In this document: positions 33,261 through 45,700 of the stretch, one piece after another | Position numbering within the stretch: position 1 is the stretch's first letter | How the letters are laid out: the number at the start of each line of letters is the position of its first letter | Assembly: GCA_015143295.1 (NCBI GenBank) | Contig: CM026556.1 | Span: forward strand, 23,560,547-23,624,546 | Source of the DNA: Tetracentron sinense | Lineage: Eukaryota > Streptophyta > Magnoliopsida > Trochodendrales > Trochodendraceae | Reading direction: 5' to 3' | DNA length: 64,000 nucleotides | Notes under the pieces: generated by a model | What the model saw: the letters and a program-made list of their open reading frames with translations, nothing else | What the model was told of the DNA's origin: nothing | The model's database searches: none | Translations under genes and position numbers: made by a program

Positions 33261-34926
33261 TGATGCGGGAAATCAAATTCAAATAAAAGCACGATGAACG
33301 GATGTCGGAAAGAGAGGTCGTTGTTTTTCAATTTTTTAAATTGACAATAAAGATTCAAAAATTCATAACTTTCTGCTCAAATATCATATCAAGAATCCGT
33401 CAGATGAGCTAGAAATGACATTTTAATATCTACAATAATTATTTCACGAAGATTTTAGTGTTTAGGATGTCAAAATCGAGTTTTAATTTTTTGCTATAAA
33501 ATTAGGGATATATTAGGTATTTTGAAATTCGGCTTTAAGTTGTTTTATATGTAGGGTTTAAATTAGTTGTTTAGCTTCTAAATTAGTTTTCAGGATTTTT
33601 TTTATTATAAATAGTTGTCATAAGAGCATTGTTAAGCAACTTTGAATTATTGAATTATAATTGGCCATTGGTTCTTATTTGAGTTCCTTCATTAACTTTT
33701 GGATTGCTTGGATTAGCACCTTGCAGGATGATTTTTTCTAAGTTTGCTTTAAGAAACTTAGACTTTGATAGTGATTGAATATTTATCTTTCTTTTTTTAA
33801 CCCTCCATATTGTAGGCTTGTCCTACATTAATTGGTATCGGAGTGAGGATTGACCTGACATGATCCGATTGTTGGACAAGTTGATTCGTTATGATGATTG
33901 TAGAAAAATGGATTCAAGATCTTGTAGAAAAGCATGCTTCCAAGATGTATGAAGAATTTGAAAAACTAGAGCACTGAGATTTACAAACTCAAACTCTACA
34001 ACCTAAGCATGATGATGAAGATTGTGCTTATGGATGTGAATCTAACGGGTTTATTTTCTTTTGAGTCAATTTCTTTGAATGAAGATTTGAATCAAGAGAT
34101 GCACACAAGTTCCAAAGATTATAAGTACGATCTAGATAAAGACAAGAGTGAAGAAAGTGAAGTAGAAACTGAAAACAATATAATGAAGTTGTGATTAATA
34201 AATAAGTGATTAGTTAGCCGGCACCTCCCTTTCGAATTGTTGATTTGCATCACCAACACTTAAAGAAGATCACCCTAAAGAAAACTAAGATACAAACTCA
34301 AGGTGAAGTTTTTTGTCAACCAATGAAGAATGATGCGGGAGATTGAATTCAAATAAAAGCACGACGAACGGATATCGGGAAGAGAGGTTGTTTTTCAAAA
34401 TTTACAAACTATCAATAAATATTCAAAAATTCATAACTTTATGCGCAAATATCAAATCGAGAATTTGTCAGATGCACTGGAAAGAAAATTTCAGGATCTA
34501 CAATATCTATTTCACGGATATTTTCAAGATTTTAGTGTTTAGGATATCGAAATCGAGTTTTAATTTTGACTATAAAATTAGTTACAAAAATTAGGGATAT
34601 ATTAGGTAATTTAAAATTATGTTTTTAAATTGTATTAGAAGTAAGGTTTAAATTAGTTATTTAGCTTCTAAATTAGTTTCTATGGTTTCTTTTTATTAAA
34701 AATAATTTTCATAGGAGCATTGTTAAGCAACTTTGAATTATTGAATTAGAATTGCTCATTGGCTATTCTTTGACTTCCTTTGTAAACTTTTGGGTTGCTT
34801 GGATTAGTACCTTGCACGAGAGTTTTTCTAAGTTTGCTCTAAGAAACTTAGACTTCAACAGTGATTGAAGATTTATCTTTTTTTTAAAAAAAATTATCCT
34901 CCATATTGTAGGCTTGTCCGACATCA
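33261..34926 (+). mobile_element. TRIM-like small LTR retrotransposon, 1.67 kb
   Basis: Two direct LTR copies start TGATGCGGGA at 33261 and 34331; the first ends near TCCTACA (33827), the second near CCGACATCA (34926). After the first LTR comes TGGTATCGGAGTG (33833-33845), a decayed initiator Met tRNA primer site. The 0.5-kb interior encodes no element protein. Flanking CATTT (33256-33260) and TATTT (34927-34931) look like a 5-bp target duplication with one change. Unit 1 at about 30000-30020 shows the site without insertion (TGTGGCATT next to GGCAATCTAATAGCC). LTRs of about 570-600 bp are large for a TRIM, but the plan fits a non-autonomous LTR element. Confidence 0.85.
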
Positions 34927-35227
34927 TATTTGTGGCAATCTAATAGCCATTAATGAAAGATTATAAAAGAAGCTTTAGCTAACACTGTATAGTGTTAAAA
35001 AAAAATTATATTTTGAACGTGTTGTAAATCGAAATAATCAACTTAAGCATTAGATAAGTGAATTTGTATCATCCTTAAGTAACACTTCGGCAAGCGGTAA
35101 TAGGTGTTGTGTGTAAGATTGTGGCTTACAGGTGGGATGAGATGATATTTATTCAAAGAATTTCTTTGAAGTATGGAAATTGAGTGTTCAAAAATGTCAG
35201 TGTTCATGACCATGTTTGATGAACAAC

Positions 35228-35445
35228 CAGGTCCGGCCCAAGCCATTTGGAAGCCTAAAGTGAGAATTCTAAATGAGATTTTTTTTTAATTTGACTCGCT
35301 ATAAAATGGGGTCTTTTTTTAAATGGGGCCATTTTTTAGGATTTCTTTTCACTAAATCAGGTTCATAAAGCCATCAAAGCCCACGTTTTGGGGGCTTGGG
35401 GCCTAAAGCACGGGCTTTGATGGCTTAATGGACGGGCCGGCCCTG
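35228..35445. mobile_element. hAT-like MITE, 218 bp
   Basis: Ends CAGGTCCGGCCC and GGGCCGGCCCTG are 12-bp inverted repeats with one mismatch. A second internal inverted repeat, CCATCAAAGCCC with GGGCTTTGATGG, would fold the right half. GATGAAC occurs on both sides, an imperfect target duplication. Unit 1 has no insertion here (GTTTGATGAACCCATGCATG, near 30279). CAGG ends and a roughly 8-bp duplication suggest hAT; the class is tentative. Confidence 0.75.
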
Positions 35446-36428
35446 GATGAACCCATGACTCGGCATTACTCGCTTAGGATAATGCTAGTTCAAACTGTGG
35501 ACTCAGTGGTCGTGGTTTGTCTTAACTCACTCATTTGTCCTTATAAAACTCCGCAATTCAATTCGACTCGTGACTCAGTCAAGGATGGTGTGCCAATGAA
35601 CTAGCAAACTATGGGTTGAGTCATCGACGTGTGGTCAACTGTGAGAGTTTATGCATAGATTAGTTAAGGAATAAGCGAGTTGATTCCGAGTCACGAATTG
35701 AGCACACATTGTCACAAACATAAAGTGTATGACAAGGTGAGTCAAACAAACTCACCTAGCTTGCGAGAGACCCAGTGAGTACAGCAGTGACTCTAAATCG
35801 TTCTCAGGTTGAGTTGGGTCTGACTCAGGATCTCTCAAAAACAATAGTGGGAGATATCTCTACTGACAAGTATACAAAAGCCCACTTGTCTCAATTTCAC
35901 TTATTATAATTTCTATGACAAGAGGATTGGGATCTCTTTTTCCCTTCATGGGCAAGTGGGTCCCACATAGCAATGAGAGATATGAGTTAGTGAGGGATTG
36001 TTCCACGTGGCATTTTATCTTGGGTCAAGGTGTCATGGGTTCATCTTGATGAGAAAGCCCATGAAAACCACAAGGGGAAATTGATTAGTAGTGGAGGTTC
36101 CAAAGATGGGAAAGCTTAGTGAAGCTTAAATTTTAATTTGGAAGCATCTTTGATACTTCGAATACTCAATTTAATTAGAGATTAATTTTCATGAGGAGCT
36201 CTGCATCGATAATTATACATTTGCCCCCATGTAGTGTAAAAAAGGAGCTCCGCATGATGCAGAGCTCCGCTTTATATTTAAACTGATTTAATAATATATT
36301 ACAATGCTCAAACAGCTAAATCAACCCTTTTATTATATATATATATATATATATAATATATATCCCCATATGCAACTACCTCTCAAGGAGTTATATCTAT
36401 AAGTCACTCAACTCAAAAGTCTCAGAAC

Positions 36429-37072
36429 GTGTTTCCTTCTAATCCTCCACAGCCGCTCCAAAATTTTCTAGGGAATGTTCACTCGAGAAAATTGTTGCTA
36501 CATATTCCTCTATACCAGTCACCAGACACTCCAGCGGCTCCACGGGCGAATGGCCATGACTCATCCGAGATCTACATGGGCGAACGTAGCTCCGAAGCGC
36601 ATGTCATAATGATCCTTTCAGTCCTCTTCTGTGCTCTAATTTGCGCACTAGGGATGAATTCCGTCATTTGATGTGCATTTAGGTGCTCAAGTCGAGCGGC
36701 ATCCGAGTCCACTAACAGCTTGGGAACTCAGCTAGCTATCACCGAAGTCGAGAAAAAGCTCTCAAGACTTTCCCTACACTAACATACTCAGATGGGAAGA
36801 AGTTGCTGGGCTTGGACACCGAGGGTGTCATATGCCTCTCGGAGTTTTGTCCCAGTCAGCGTATTAGGGTCTTGCCCAAGTGCAACCATGGGTTCCACGT
36901 CCAGTGCATTGATAAATGGCTAATATCACACTCGTCGTGCCCCACTTGTAGGAACTGCTTGATTGAGGCATGTAAAAAGATCGTATTCTCTCACGCACAG
37001 CCGCCATTGCCAAGGCGCGTTGTGCCGCTAGAACCTGAAGGCTTGATACGTATTTATAGGGGTAGTTGTTAG
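36429..37072 (+). pseudogene. ATL RING-H2 paralogue, broken
   Basis: Aligned with the intact gene (645 nt), this copy is 644 nt and has four lesions. The start codon is GTG instead of ATG at 36429. TGA replaces AGG at codon 81 (36669-36671), just after the membrane segment. One base is lost in the A-run near 36752-36757, shifting the frame. In the RING the first zinc ligand is glycine (GGT at 36824-36826 for TGT). The remaining ligands are intact. A separate frame of 89 codons (36803-37072) still covers the RING, but lacks a complete zinc site. Confidence 0.92.
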
Positions 37073-37426
37073 CTGTATTTTCTTAAATGTGTATATCAGT
37101 AGAAATGGAGCCTTCTTCCTCCATTTGAGGTTACAGTTACAGATTGTACTAAGAAAAGAAAAGGAGAAGCCAAGGATCAATGGAAGCTGAGAATGAAACC
37201 ACTTTGCAACTTCAAATCATCAAATGTGCTTAGGAGGAGAAAAGAGAAACATGTGAAAGTTTCAAGTCTACAAACTAAAAGTCCCCTTTAAACACTGTTG
37301 TACTATCCCATCAATCTAAAGAAAAGATTCAAGCCATGTCATAGTATTTTAGCTTACTACGATTGGTCAACTAAATCTTCTGTAGAAACACCATAAAGGT
37401 GATATTCTTGGGAAGTAGCCCATCCA

Positions 37427-37520
37427 AGAAGCAACCCACCATTTTTACTGTAAAGTCAACAAAAGCACATTCAAGAAGCAACCCACCAATTTTACTGTAA
37501 AGATCAACAAAAGCGCATCT
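37427..37520. repeat. 48-bp minisatellite, two copies (unit 2)
   Basis: AGAAGCAACCCACCATTTTT at 37427 and AGAAGCAACCCACCAATTTT at 37474. This is the paralogue of the four-copy array at 32218-32409. Confidence 0.88.
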
Positions 37521-37773
37521 TCTAGATCATAACTTTTAAAGAGTGTACGCCATAATTGCAAGGAGTCTATGTATATTGTGGTATGTTTGCTACCTAGGAA
37601 ACTCGATTCTATCAGGTGTCATTTAGTTGTCAAAGAGAGTTGCGTATGTGGGATGTGATGAGAAGCTTATAGTTGAGTGTACACCCTGAGAGTAGTATCG
37701 TTGGATTAGAACTTAAGACACCTACTTCATAATATAATTCATCTAAGATATAATATAATGTATGGCTAACCAT

Positions 37774-38860
37774 CTTTACTACTATAAAGATGATACCCAT
37801 GTTCAAAACGTTGATTGAATATTTTATAATTTCAAAAATACCATTTGTTTTTATCTCATATTTTTCTCTTTCTTATCTTATATATAATGAGTCCTTGAAA
37901 ACATAGATGAAATTTTGTAAAATTCTCAAATTACCCTTATCATACACTTAATTGAATGTTTGCTTAATCCCCATACTACTACCCCTCACTCATCCATCTA
38001 TTATGCTTAAAATTCTCTACGGTTATAACCGGACTCCTCGGAGTCTGGTCACGCCACTGAGGTCACCATGTGTCTCTTATAGTATTCTTTAACTATGGTT
38101 AAGATTCACCCACCCCTAAGGTTCACCCACTTATCCTTGGATTTTAAAAAAAATATGAAAAACAAAATTAACCCTAGAAATTAGTGAATTTTAACTATGG
38201 TTTAAAAAAATAATATTATTTCTAAAAATCAAGAATAGGTGGGTGAACTCTAGGGGTAGATGAATCAACCATAGTTAAGGGGTCTCAAAAGAGACAAGTG
38301 GCAAATGGGACTCCAACTGTGGTTAAGATTCACCGACCCCTAGGGTTCACCCACTTATTCTTAGTTTTTAGAAAAAAAAAATTATAAATTTCTTTTAAAC
38401 CTTTGTTAAAATTCATTAACTCCTCGGGTAATTTATTTTCATATTTAAAAAAAAAAAAAAAAAACCAAGAATAAGTGTGTGAACCCTAGGGGTGATTGAA
38501 TCTTAATCACAGTTAAGTAGTGTTCAAGGGACACATGACGACCTCAATGGCGTAACCCAACTCCTCGCTCTTCTGACAAAATGCTCCGAACGAAGAACGT
38601 CTTGCCAAAGCCCTGCCCGCCCCCTTTCTTTGCTATACCCAAAATGTCTCTAAACCTTTTTAGTTCTTAAAATGTCTCAATATCATATTTCACTAAGCAA
38701 CGTGTCTCACAATTTATTTTAATCCAAAATATCCCTCAAGTTTCTACACCAAAAATATTCCATAATTCTTTTTTTTTAAATGCCCTCACTAGGGTCCCTC
38801 TTCCTAGTCTCTCTCCCCTTCCTCTCGCTCGCGTTTGTTGCACGTAATTATAACTATATA
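37774..38860 (+). mobile_element. Second Helitron, decayed, interrupted by a MITE
   Basis: The duplicated block breaks at AACCA|TCTTTACTACTATAAAG (37773/37774). Unit 1 continues as AACCATATTAATATAATTGG (about 32673), so the element entered between A and T, as Helitrons do, and begins with TC. The tail (38690-38850) matches the last 170 bp of the first Helitron (CCCTCAAGTTTCTACACC, then the CT-rich tract), but the terminal hairpin and CTAG are lost. The 3' end is approximate. No replication gene is present. Confidence 0.6.
38041..38558. mobile_element. MULE-type foldback MITE with doubled internal palindrome, 518 bp
   Basis: Ends GAGTCTGGTCACGCC and GGCGTAACCC are inverted and extend inward (CACTGAGGTC with GACCTCAATG). 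The target duplication is 9 bp: GACTCCTCG (38032-38040) and AACTCCTCG (38559-38567), one mismatch. Inside, an inverted pair (about 38086-38140 against 38228-38282) is followed by a second related pair (about 38323-38370 against 38465-38520), so the palindrome itself has been duplicated. Motifs ACTATGGTTAAGATTCACCC and its complement dominate. No coding. Confidence 0.8.
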
Positions 38861-38881
38861 TCTATATTTATATACTATGTT

Positions 38882-39287
38882 TCTTTGCTATTACTAATAT
38901 AATGAGAATGAGTGTGTTCAAACGGTAGATTGGAATTTTGTTAATTCCAAAACTACCATTTCCTTGGATCAAAGGTTGATTGAATTTTAGTTAATTTCAA
39001 AATTTCCCTTACACACATAGTTTGTATTTTAGTTCATTCCAAAACTGCCCTTACACATGGGCTGAATTTTAGTTAATTCCAAAACTACCCTTACACAGGT
39101 TGAAAACATTGACTAAATTTTACTTTAACTCCAAAACTACCCTTTACTTTTAGCTTATGTGTGTTGAATTTATTTAATTCTAAAACTGCCCTTACACATA
39201 TGGGTTGAATTTTAGTTAATTCCAAAATTACCCTTACACATATTGGTTCTAAACATTGGCTAAATTTTACTTAATTTCAAAACTACT
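38882..39287 (+). mobile_element. Helitron-like 5' end with a minisatellite
   Basis: TCTTTGCTATTACTAATATA, then GTTCAAACGGTAGATTGGAA, matches the 5' end of the second Helitron (GTTCAAAACGTTGATTGAAT). From about 38930, AATTTTAGTTAATTCCAAAA plus CTACCCTTACACAT recurs about eight times with units of 40-55 bp. The rest is cut off by an Ogre LTR fragment at 39288. Confidence 0.5.
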
Positions 39288-39705
39288 TGTAAGCACCCAT
39301 TTTTACACTCCTGCTCTCTCTCCAAGCTCCAAGCCCAAGCCCATCAAATCTAACCTGGACCCAGCCTTAACCCCAGCTTAACTCTATCCTTGACCCAGCT
39401 CTAACCCTCTAACCCTGACCTAAGCCTAACCTCAATCCTAACCTTGACCTAGGCCTAACCCTAATCCTAACCTTGACCTAGGCCTAACCCAAACCTTAAA
39501 CCTAGCCCTGGCTTAACCCTAGCCCTAAAACTAAGCCTAAACTTAACCATAGGCCCACGGCCCAGTTAAAATCAAACCCAAGGGCTAAAAATCCACAATC
39601 GGATACCCCATGGGCCCACAAACCTTAACCAACCTTGAAGACCCATGAAAATTAAAATTTTGAAAAATTCAAATAACGTCGGTAATAACAATACATATCC
39701 ATATC
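39288..39705 (+). mobile_element. Ogre-type LTR fragment (first about 420 bp)
   Basis: TGTAAGCACCCATTTTTACA followed by the CCCTA/CCTAA-rich block. It breaks off where the solo LTR at 39711 is inserted, and its continuation is not found beyond 42169. Confidence 0.75.
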
Positions 39706-39710
39706 CATAT

Positions 39711-42164
39711 TGTAAGCACCCAATTTTTACACTCCCCCTTAACCATGGTTAAGTTCTTTAATCATGGTTAACCTAAGTCAACCCTAAGTCAACCTTGAGT
39801 TAAACCCTAGATCAACCCGAGTCAAACCCTAGTTAAGCCCTAGGTGAACCTAGTTAACCCTAGCCTAGCCATACAAACCGAAGGCATGGACCCAAGGCCC
39901 ATGCAACACCTACCCAAAGCCCTTAGGGCCTAAACCTGTAGAAAAACAACCCTAGGCCAGTACAGGGCCCACGAACCCTAGTCAAGCCCTAGGAAGGGGG
40001 CCCAAGCCCTCGAAAATTCAAAATCTTTAAATGTCGGTAATCTAATTACCGATATTCCTTTTATGGTAAAATCCGTACCGCGTCCATGTGCATTTAAGCC
40101 TACTCAGGCCCAATTCTAGAAAATTCTTGGAATGGCGGTAGAGTTTCTACCGCCATTGTCATATTGACCTTGTTAGGAAATGCCGGTACTGGCATTATCG
40201 TCATTCCTAGTTTACGTAAATCAGAAATTTCCTGCCCCCCTGGGCATCCAAGCACGCCTCTGGCCTTCCCCACTCCCTCCTACGACCTCACCCAACCTTG
40301 TCCTAATACCCCTTGTGTCCTTGGACCTCCCCCTATAAATCCAACTCTTCTCCAAGCGTGGAGGAGAGGATAATCCGAAAATTCAAAGATAGAACCTCTG
40401 TTTCTTCTTCGTCCTAGTGTTGTTCTCCACCAAGGATGAGACCAGGAGCACCAAAAGCTTCCTGGGACTACCTAAGGTCCTTCCCTATCCATGCACCACC
40501 ACCACAGGCCACCACTGTCTCCACCAAGAGTAACCAGCAGGGTAGGGTCCTTCCCCTCCCCCTCTGTCCTCTCTTGAAGTCATTGTGAGCCCCTATTCCT
40601 ACTCCAAGAGACTTATTTCTCTACTACTATATTACAACCGAAGGACAGAGGTCCTCTTGCCTCCTCATAGGCATGAGGACCCTCTCAAGGGTAGATATCA
40701 TGGCCACGTGGCCCTTCAGGCCTAGCAAGGTCCCTCCCCTAACCTTCTGGGGGACCCTCAGCCCAGGAGGGATCCCCTAGAAGTAACCTGATGCCTAGCC
40801 AGGAGGAGAAATTTAGATTTCTGGAAAAATCCAAAAATTGTGGTAAACACAGTACCGCCATTTCTGGACTTTCCATTTTCAATGCCTCCAAGCCTAATAT
40901 GGCGGGTCCTAATCCATTCCAGGGTCGGGACTTGGTCCCTGGGACCTCCCTCCATCATTTCTGATCCTTCTAGGCTCACCCCACTAGCTTAACCATGGTT
41001 AAAATCTCAAAAGCTTAAAATACCCAAAATGTCGATAAACAGTCTACCAACATTCTGGACTTCTTGGCACAATGTAAAAATGGTCACTGTGGGCCCAATC
41101 CATGCCAGGTCCAGGGTCCCGACCAGACCCCGAACTTGCAACAAGTCCCCTGGAACACCCTCATGGGTCCAGGACCCTTTGGCATCGTACCTACTATCCC
41201 CTTTTGGCTGCAAAGCCATTATTGCCAAAACAACAACAGTGGCAGTAGTTATTCTACCGCCAATCTCATTCTGCAAAGAAATGGGATTGGCGGTAATTAT
41301 TCTACCGCCAATCCTGCTATTCACTTAACAGTAGCCTTCCACAGAACCCAGACCAGGTAGAAGATCATTTTAGGCCCTACAGTGCTACCTGGGCACCATT
41401 GCAGACTTGCCCAGATCCTTAACTAGGGTTAACCTAATCTCGATTAACTTTTAACTATGATTAAACTCATTTAACCCTTGAAAAATCTATAAAAAATTTT
41501 AAAATCTATAAAAATGCAAGAAATACCATAAGACTGACCTTGGATTTTGCAAACTATAGTTAGCGATTCTAACCATGGTTAAACCTCCCCCCCCTGAATT
41601 CCAGTTAAGAACCATTGGCCTACCGGGCCCAACCTTAGTCTACCGGACTAAACCCTTAGCCTACTGGCCTAGACCTTGGCCTCCAGGCCCAAACCCAATA
41701 GACCATTCACTTGACCAACCCGGTCAACCAAACCCTAACCCCTGAGCTAGACCCTTAAGCCATCTCGGTGCACACACACACTCCCTTAGCCTTGGCACAG
41801 GCTCATGTGGTAGAACTACGCTCGGTTCCGATCTCACCCTTATGTGAGTACGTAGGCAACCCTACATGGATTCGACCCTAGTTAGCTTTCCCTTTCCTTG
41901 GATTAGTAAAATCTAAAATTTTAGGTATTTGAATAAAATTTAACATTAATTTTGCTTATACCTAGGGAGTAAGTAACCATTGCAAAATAAGGATCCCACA
42001 GTACCTAACACCTTTCCTGGGACTTAATCAAACCTCTTATCTAGAACTCTCATGCAGACCATAAGACCTTATCCATAGTCGGGACTTATCCCTCAGAATT
42101 AATAAGTGGTGACTCCTAATCAAACTCTCAAACCAGTGAGTGGGTAACAAAATCCGTGCTCATG
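39711..42164 (+). mobile_element. Solo Ogre-type LTR, 2454 bp, with perfect target duplication
   Basis: It starts TGTAAGCACCC and ends CCGTGCTCATG, against CGTGCTCACA in relatives. CATAT stands on both sides (39706-39710 and 42165-42169). Internal TATA box at 40333-40340, CCATGG palindromes, a short CCTACCGGGC repeat (41618-41690) and the GTGAGTACGTAGGCAACCCT block (about 41844). No internal region, so it formed by LTR-LTR recombination. Confidence 0.88.
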
Positions 42165-42169
42165 CATAT

Positions 42170-42749
42170 AACATCATAAAAGGCACGCTAAAATGAGAAT
42201 ATCAAAATTCTCTATAAATAATCAATAGAACTATAAACCAACTAACAGAATAATTATCCGATCACCCATATGATCTCAAGTATAAAATTAAACCTAAGCA
42301 ACATCTTAACTGAAATTGTCTTATTAAATCTTTCTTAAAAACTGAAAAAAAATACAAAACTAGCTAAAAATCAGTAATAGGGCCATTTATCCAAATCTTT
42401 TTCCTCTTCCACATGATCACCTTCCGGTTCTTCTTGATACTGCTCCTCAAGCCAAGGTCCAGGAGCAAAAATGTCAAACTCTCCTGAAATTATCGATATA
42501 AAAAGTACAGTTGAGCAAACGAAAGCTCAATGCATATAAAGTCTAGATAACAATATAACATATAATCTTGGTCATGTTTTATCATAAATAAACATATCTT
42601 ACAGTTCATGTGCGGAAACATGTAAACATAACATTATCCATGGCATGTAAGACTCATGACTTGTGAGGATATATAAGACTTGTTCATGTTCATGTAAGTT
42701 CTTGTAATCATATATATCAATGCATGTAAGATTATTCAACGACGCCTGA
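42170..42749 (+). mobile_element. Fragment of a Tekay/Del-like LTR
   Basis: The stretch with CCTTCCGGTTCTTCTTGATA, CTGCTCCTCAAGCCAAGGTC and a GTTGAGCAAACGAAAGCTC-like part resembles the early part of the LTR at 54342 (around 54650-54760). It is interrupted on the right by the large Ogre-like element. Confidence 0.4.
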
Positions 42750-45700
42750 TATGAGCACGGGTTTTGGAACTCTGAAATAAATCTCATGGGATTTGTAATT
42801 TGTTTAGAGTCGCCACCTATTCATTCAGAAGGGATAATTCATCGGGATGTTGGATAAAGTCTTGGTCTGCGATTTAAGATTAGAGTAAGAGGTTCGGTTA
42901 AGTCCGGGAAAGGTGTTAGGCACCCGAGGCTTATATTTTGCAATGGTTCCCTACTCCCTACGTTTAAGCCAATTAAATTCAAAGTTTGTTCAAATGCCTA
43001 GATGTTTAAGATAATACTAATCTAAGAAAGAAAAGCTAACTAGGTTCAAACCCGGGTTGGGTTGCCTACGTACTCACAAGGTGAGATCAGACCGAGCGTA
43101 GTTCTCACACATAGGCCCATGCTAGGGGGTGTGTGTGAGCACCAAGGGTGGCTAATGGACTAGTCCGGTAGACTAGGATTTGGTTGACCGGATTGGTCAA
43201 GTGCAAGGTTTAAATCCAGTAGGCTTAGGGAAAGCCCGGTAGACTAAGAAAGAGGCCCGGTAGACCAAGATTAGGCCCGGTAGGCCAAGGGGTAAGTCCG
43301 ATAGACTAAGATTAAGCTCGGTAGGCCAAAATCAGAAATAACCAAGGTTAGGGTTGCTAATTGAGGTTAAGGGTCAAACTAACCATAGTTAGGGTTGCTA
43401 ACTACAGTTGAGGTAAACTGAGGTAAGGCCCAAAAGACTAAGGGTGAGCCCGGTAGGCTGCAAGATGAGGCCCGATAGATCTAAAAATGTTTTAAACCGA
43501 GGTTAGGATTGCTAACCGGAGTTAAAAGGTGAGTCAATCATGGTTAGGGCTGCTAACCATGGTACAAAAAGGTCAAAGCAGAACATTTTGGGCACTTTGC
43601 AATATTTTAGAAATTTATAGAATTTTCTAAATTTTCCTAGGGTTAAGGATGCTTAACCATGGTTAAGAGTTAATCGGGGTTAGGTTAACCCCAGTTAAAG
43701 GTTGTGATCTAGTCAATGTGAGCACGGGAACTTTCTACCCACTTTCACAATTATATGTTTTGACTTGAGTCGCCACCTATTCATTCTTAGGGATAGGTCC
43801 CGGGTATTTGTTTGTTTGGATAAGGCAAATGGTCTAATCAGAGTTAGGGTAAGTGGTTCAATTAAGCCTTGAGGAAGGTGTTAGGCACCCCAAGACCCCC
43901 GTTTTATAACGGTTACCTACTCCCTAAACTTAAGCCAATTATAATCTCAAAATTTAATTAGAATGTCCAAAGTTTTTAAGTGAGTGCTAATCCAAGAAAA
44001 GTAGAAAGCTAGATGGCTAGGGTCGAACCCGAGTTGGGTTGCCTACGTACTCACATGGTGAGATCAGACCGAGCGTAGTTCTGGCACATGAGCCCGTGCC
44101 GAGGTTAGGGGGAAGTGTGTGTGTGCATAGGGTGGTCAAAGGGTCTAGCCTAGAAGGCTATGGTTTAGTTGACCGGGGAGGTCAAGTGCACAAGGGGTGA
44201 GTCTAACCGCGGTTAGAGGAGATTTAACTATGGTTAGGTGAGCTAACCAAAGCTAAAGAGGTCCTACAAGTCTCTTTTTGGTTTTTTGTATTTTTATATT
44301 TTTTTGGGATTTTGGAGATATTTGAATGTTTTTGGTATTTTGGTTATATTTGCATGTTTTTGGTATTTTGATTATATTTGAATGTTTTTTGGTATTTTGA
44401 GATTTTATTATGTTTTTGGTATTTTGAGCTTTTATCATGTTTTTTTGGATTTTCATATAGGTAGGGTTTTGAAAACTTAGCTAAAGTCACATTTAATCCA
44501 AGAGTTTGGCTAAAAGATTATATTTTAAGACATAAAGAGGGATGTGCCTTATGAATGTAAATGGTCTATTGCCAACACCTATTTTGTTGAATTGATGTTG
44601 ATAATAGATCAAATATCATTGTCTTTGGTATGAGACATTTTTAAGAATGTCCTCTTTAAGTCCTTAAACTATCATTTATTTTAAGTCCTTAAACTATCAC
44701 CTACCCATAGAACATGAAGGAAAAATAAAGAAATGAAAGAAAATGAAAACTCATCCTCTCCCTTTTAAGGTGGTTCATTTACACCATTATTAATGATGTA
44801 ATGTTGCTCTAAAGAATGTTAGGGAGGGGATGAGCTTTCACAAAAAATTCTAGAAAGAGGACTAGAATCTCAAAAGAAAACAAAATGAAAAAGAGAGGTA
44901 TAGCTTTAGCTTCCACTCTCTATGGGCCTACCCATATCCACACTTGTGGGTACATAAAAAAGAAGAAAATATGTACACGGAAAGGAAAAGAAAAAAGGAG
45001 CATCTCCTTGCCTTTGATATGGGATCCCTCTACACTATTAGATTGGTGTAGAGAGGCCCAACTATGCTTGAGAAATGAGAGATCAAGAAGAGAGAACCAA
45101 ATTTAAAAAAAAAGATAAGAAAGAAGAGAAAATGAAAGGATGAGTGCCTACTCCTCCAAGAATTCTCCTTCAATGCTCCAAGTGGTAGGGTTTTAGAATC
45201 CACAAAGGAAGAGAGTTAGTGAAGAACTCTAAGCTTTTAGTCTTAGAATTCTTTCCAAACTCTAAACCTTAGTTTCTTCTCCCTTCTTCAAACTCAAGAG
45301 AAACACAAGTGGGTGGGAACCTTCTAGGGGTCTTGAGGGATGGATCTAAGGGGTTAAGGGATTGGTATTTATAGGAAAACTAAGAGGTTGGGTTGTGTCT
45401 TTTACATGGGGGATAAAAGGAGCTAGTGGGTAAAGACTTGAGTGTTGTAAGGTGAGTTGATAGATTGAGTGTTGTAAGGAGTGTAAGAGAGTGTAAGAGA
45501 GTTGGTGGGTTGAGTGAACTATGGGTTATATGGGTATGGGTTGTAGGATATAGGGTGTAAGAGAGGTGTAAGAGAGTAGGTGGGTTGAGTGAACTATGAG
45601 TTATATAGGTATGGGTTGATGTAAGAGAGGTGTAAGAGAGTTGGTGGGTTGAGTGAACTATGGGTTATATGGGTATGGGTTGTAGGATATAGGGTAGGTG

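Larger units (their letters stand above)
32484..37600 (+). repeat. Tandem duplication unit 2 with the ATL pseudogene and two insertions
   Basis: Same order as unit 1: block start (TTCTATCACATGTCATTTAG), upstream region, ATL copy, 3' flank, 48-bp repeats. It is longer because of the TRIM at 33261-34926 and the MITE at 35228-35445. The copies differ by many substitutions and indels, so the duplication is not recent. Confidence 0.85.

Noticed and set aside
41029..41360. Overlapping open frames of about 100 codons in three frames
   Set aside because: They lie inside the solo LTR, show no family motif, and the matching part of other LTR copies is not open.
44253..44456. Lys/Asn-rich open frame
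   Set aside because: It is a translation of an AT-rich minisatellite in a solo LTR.
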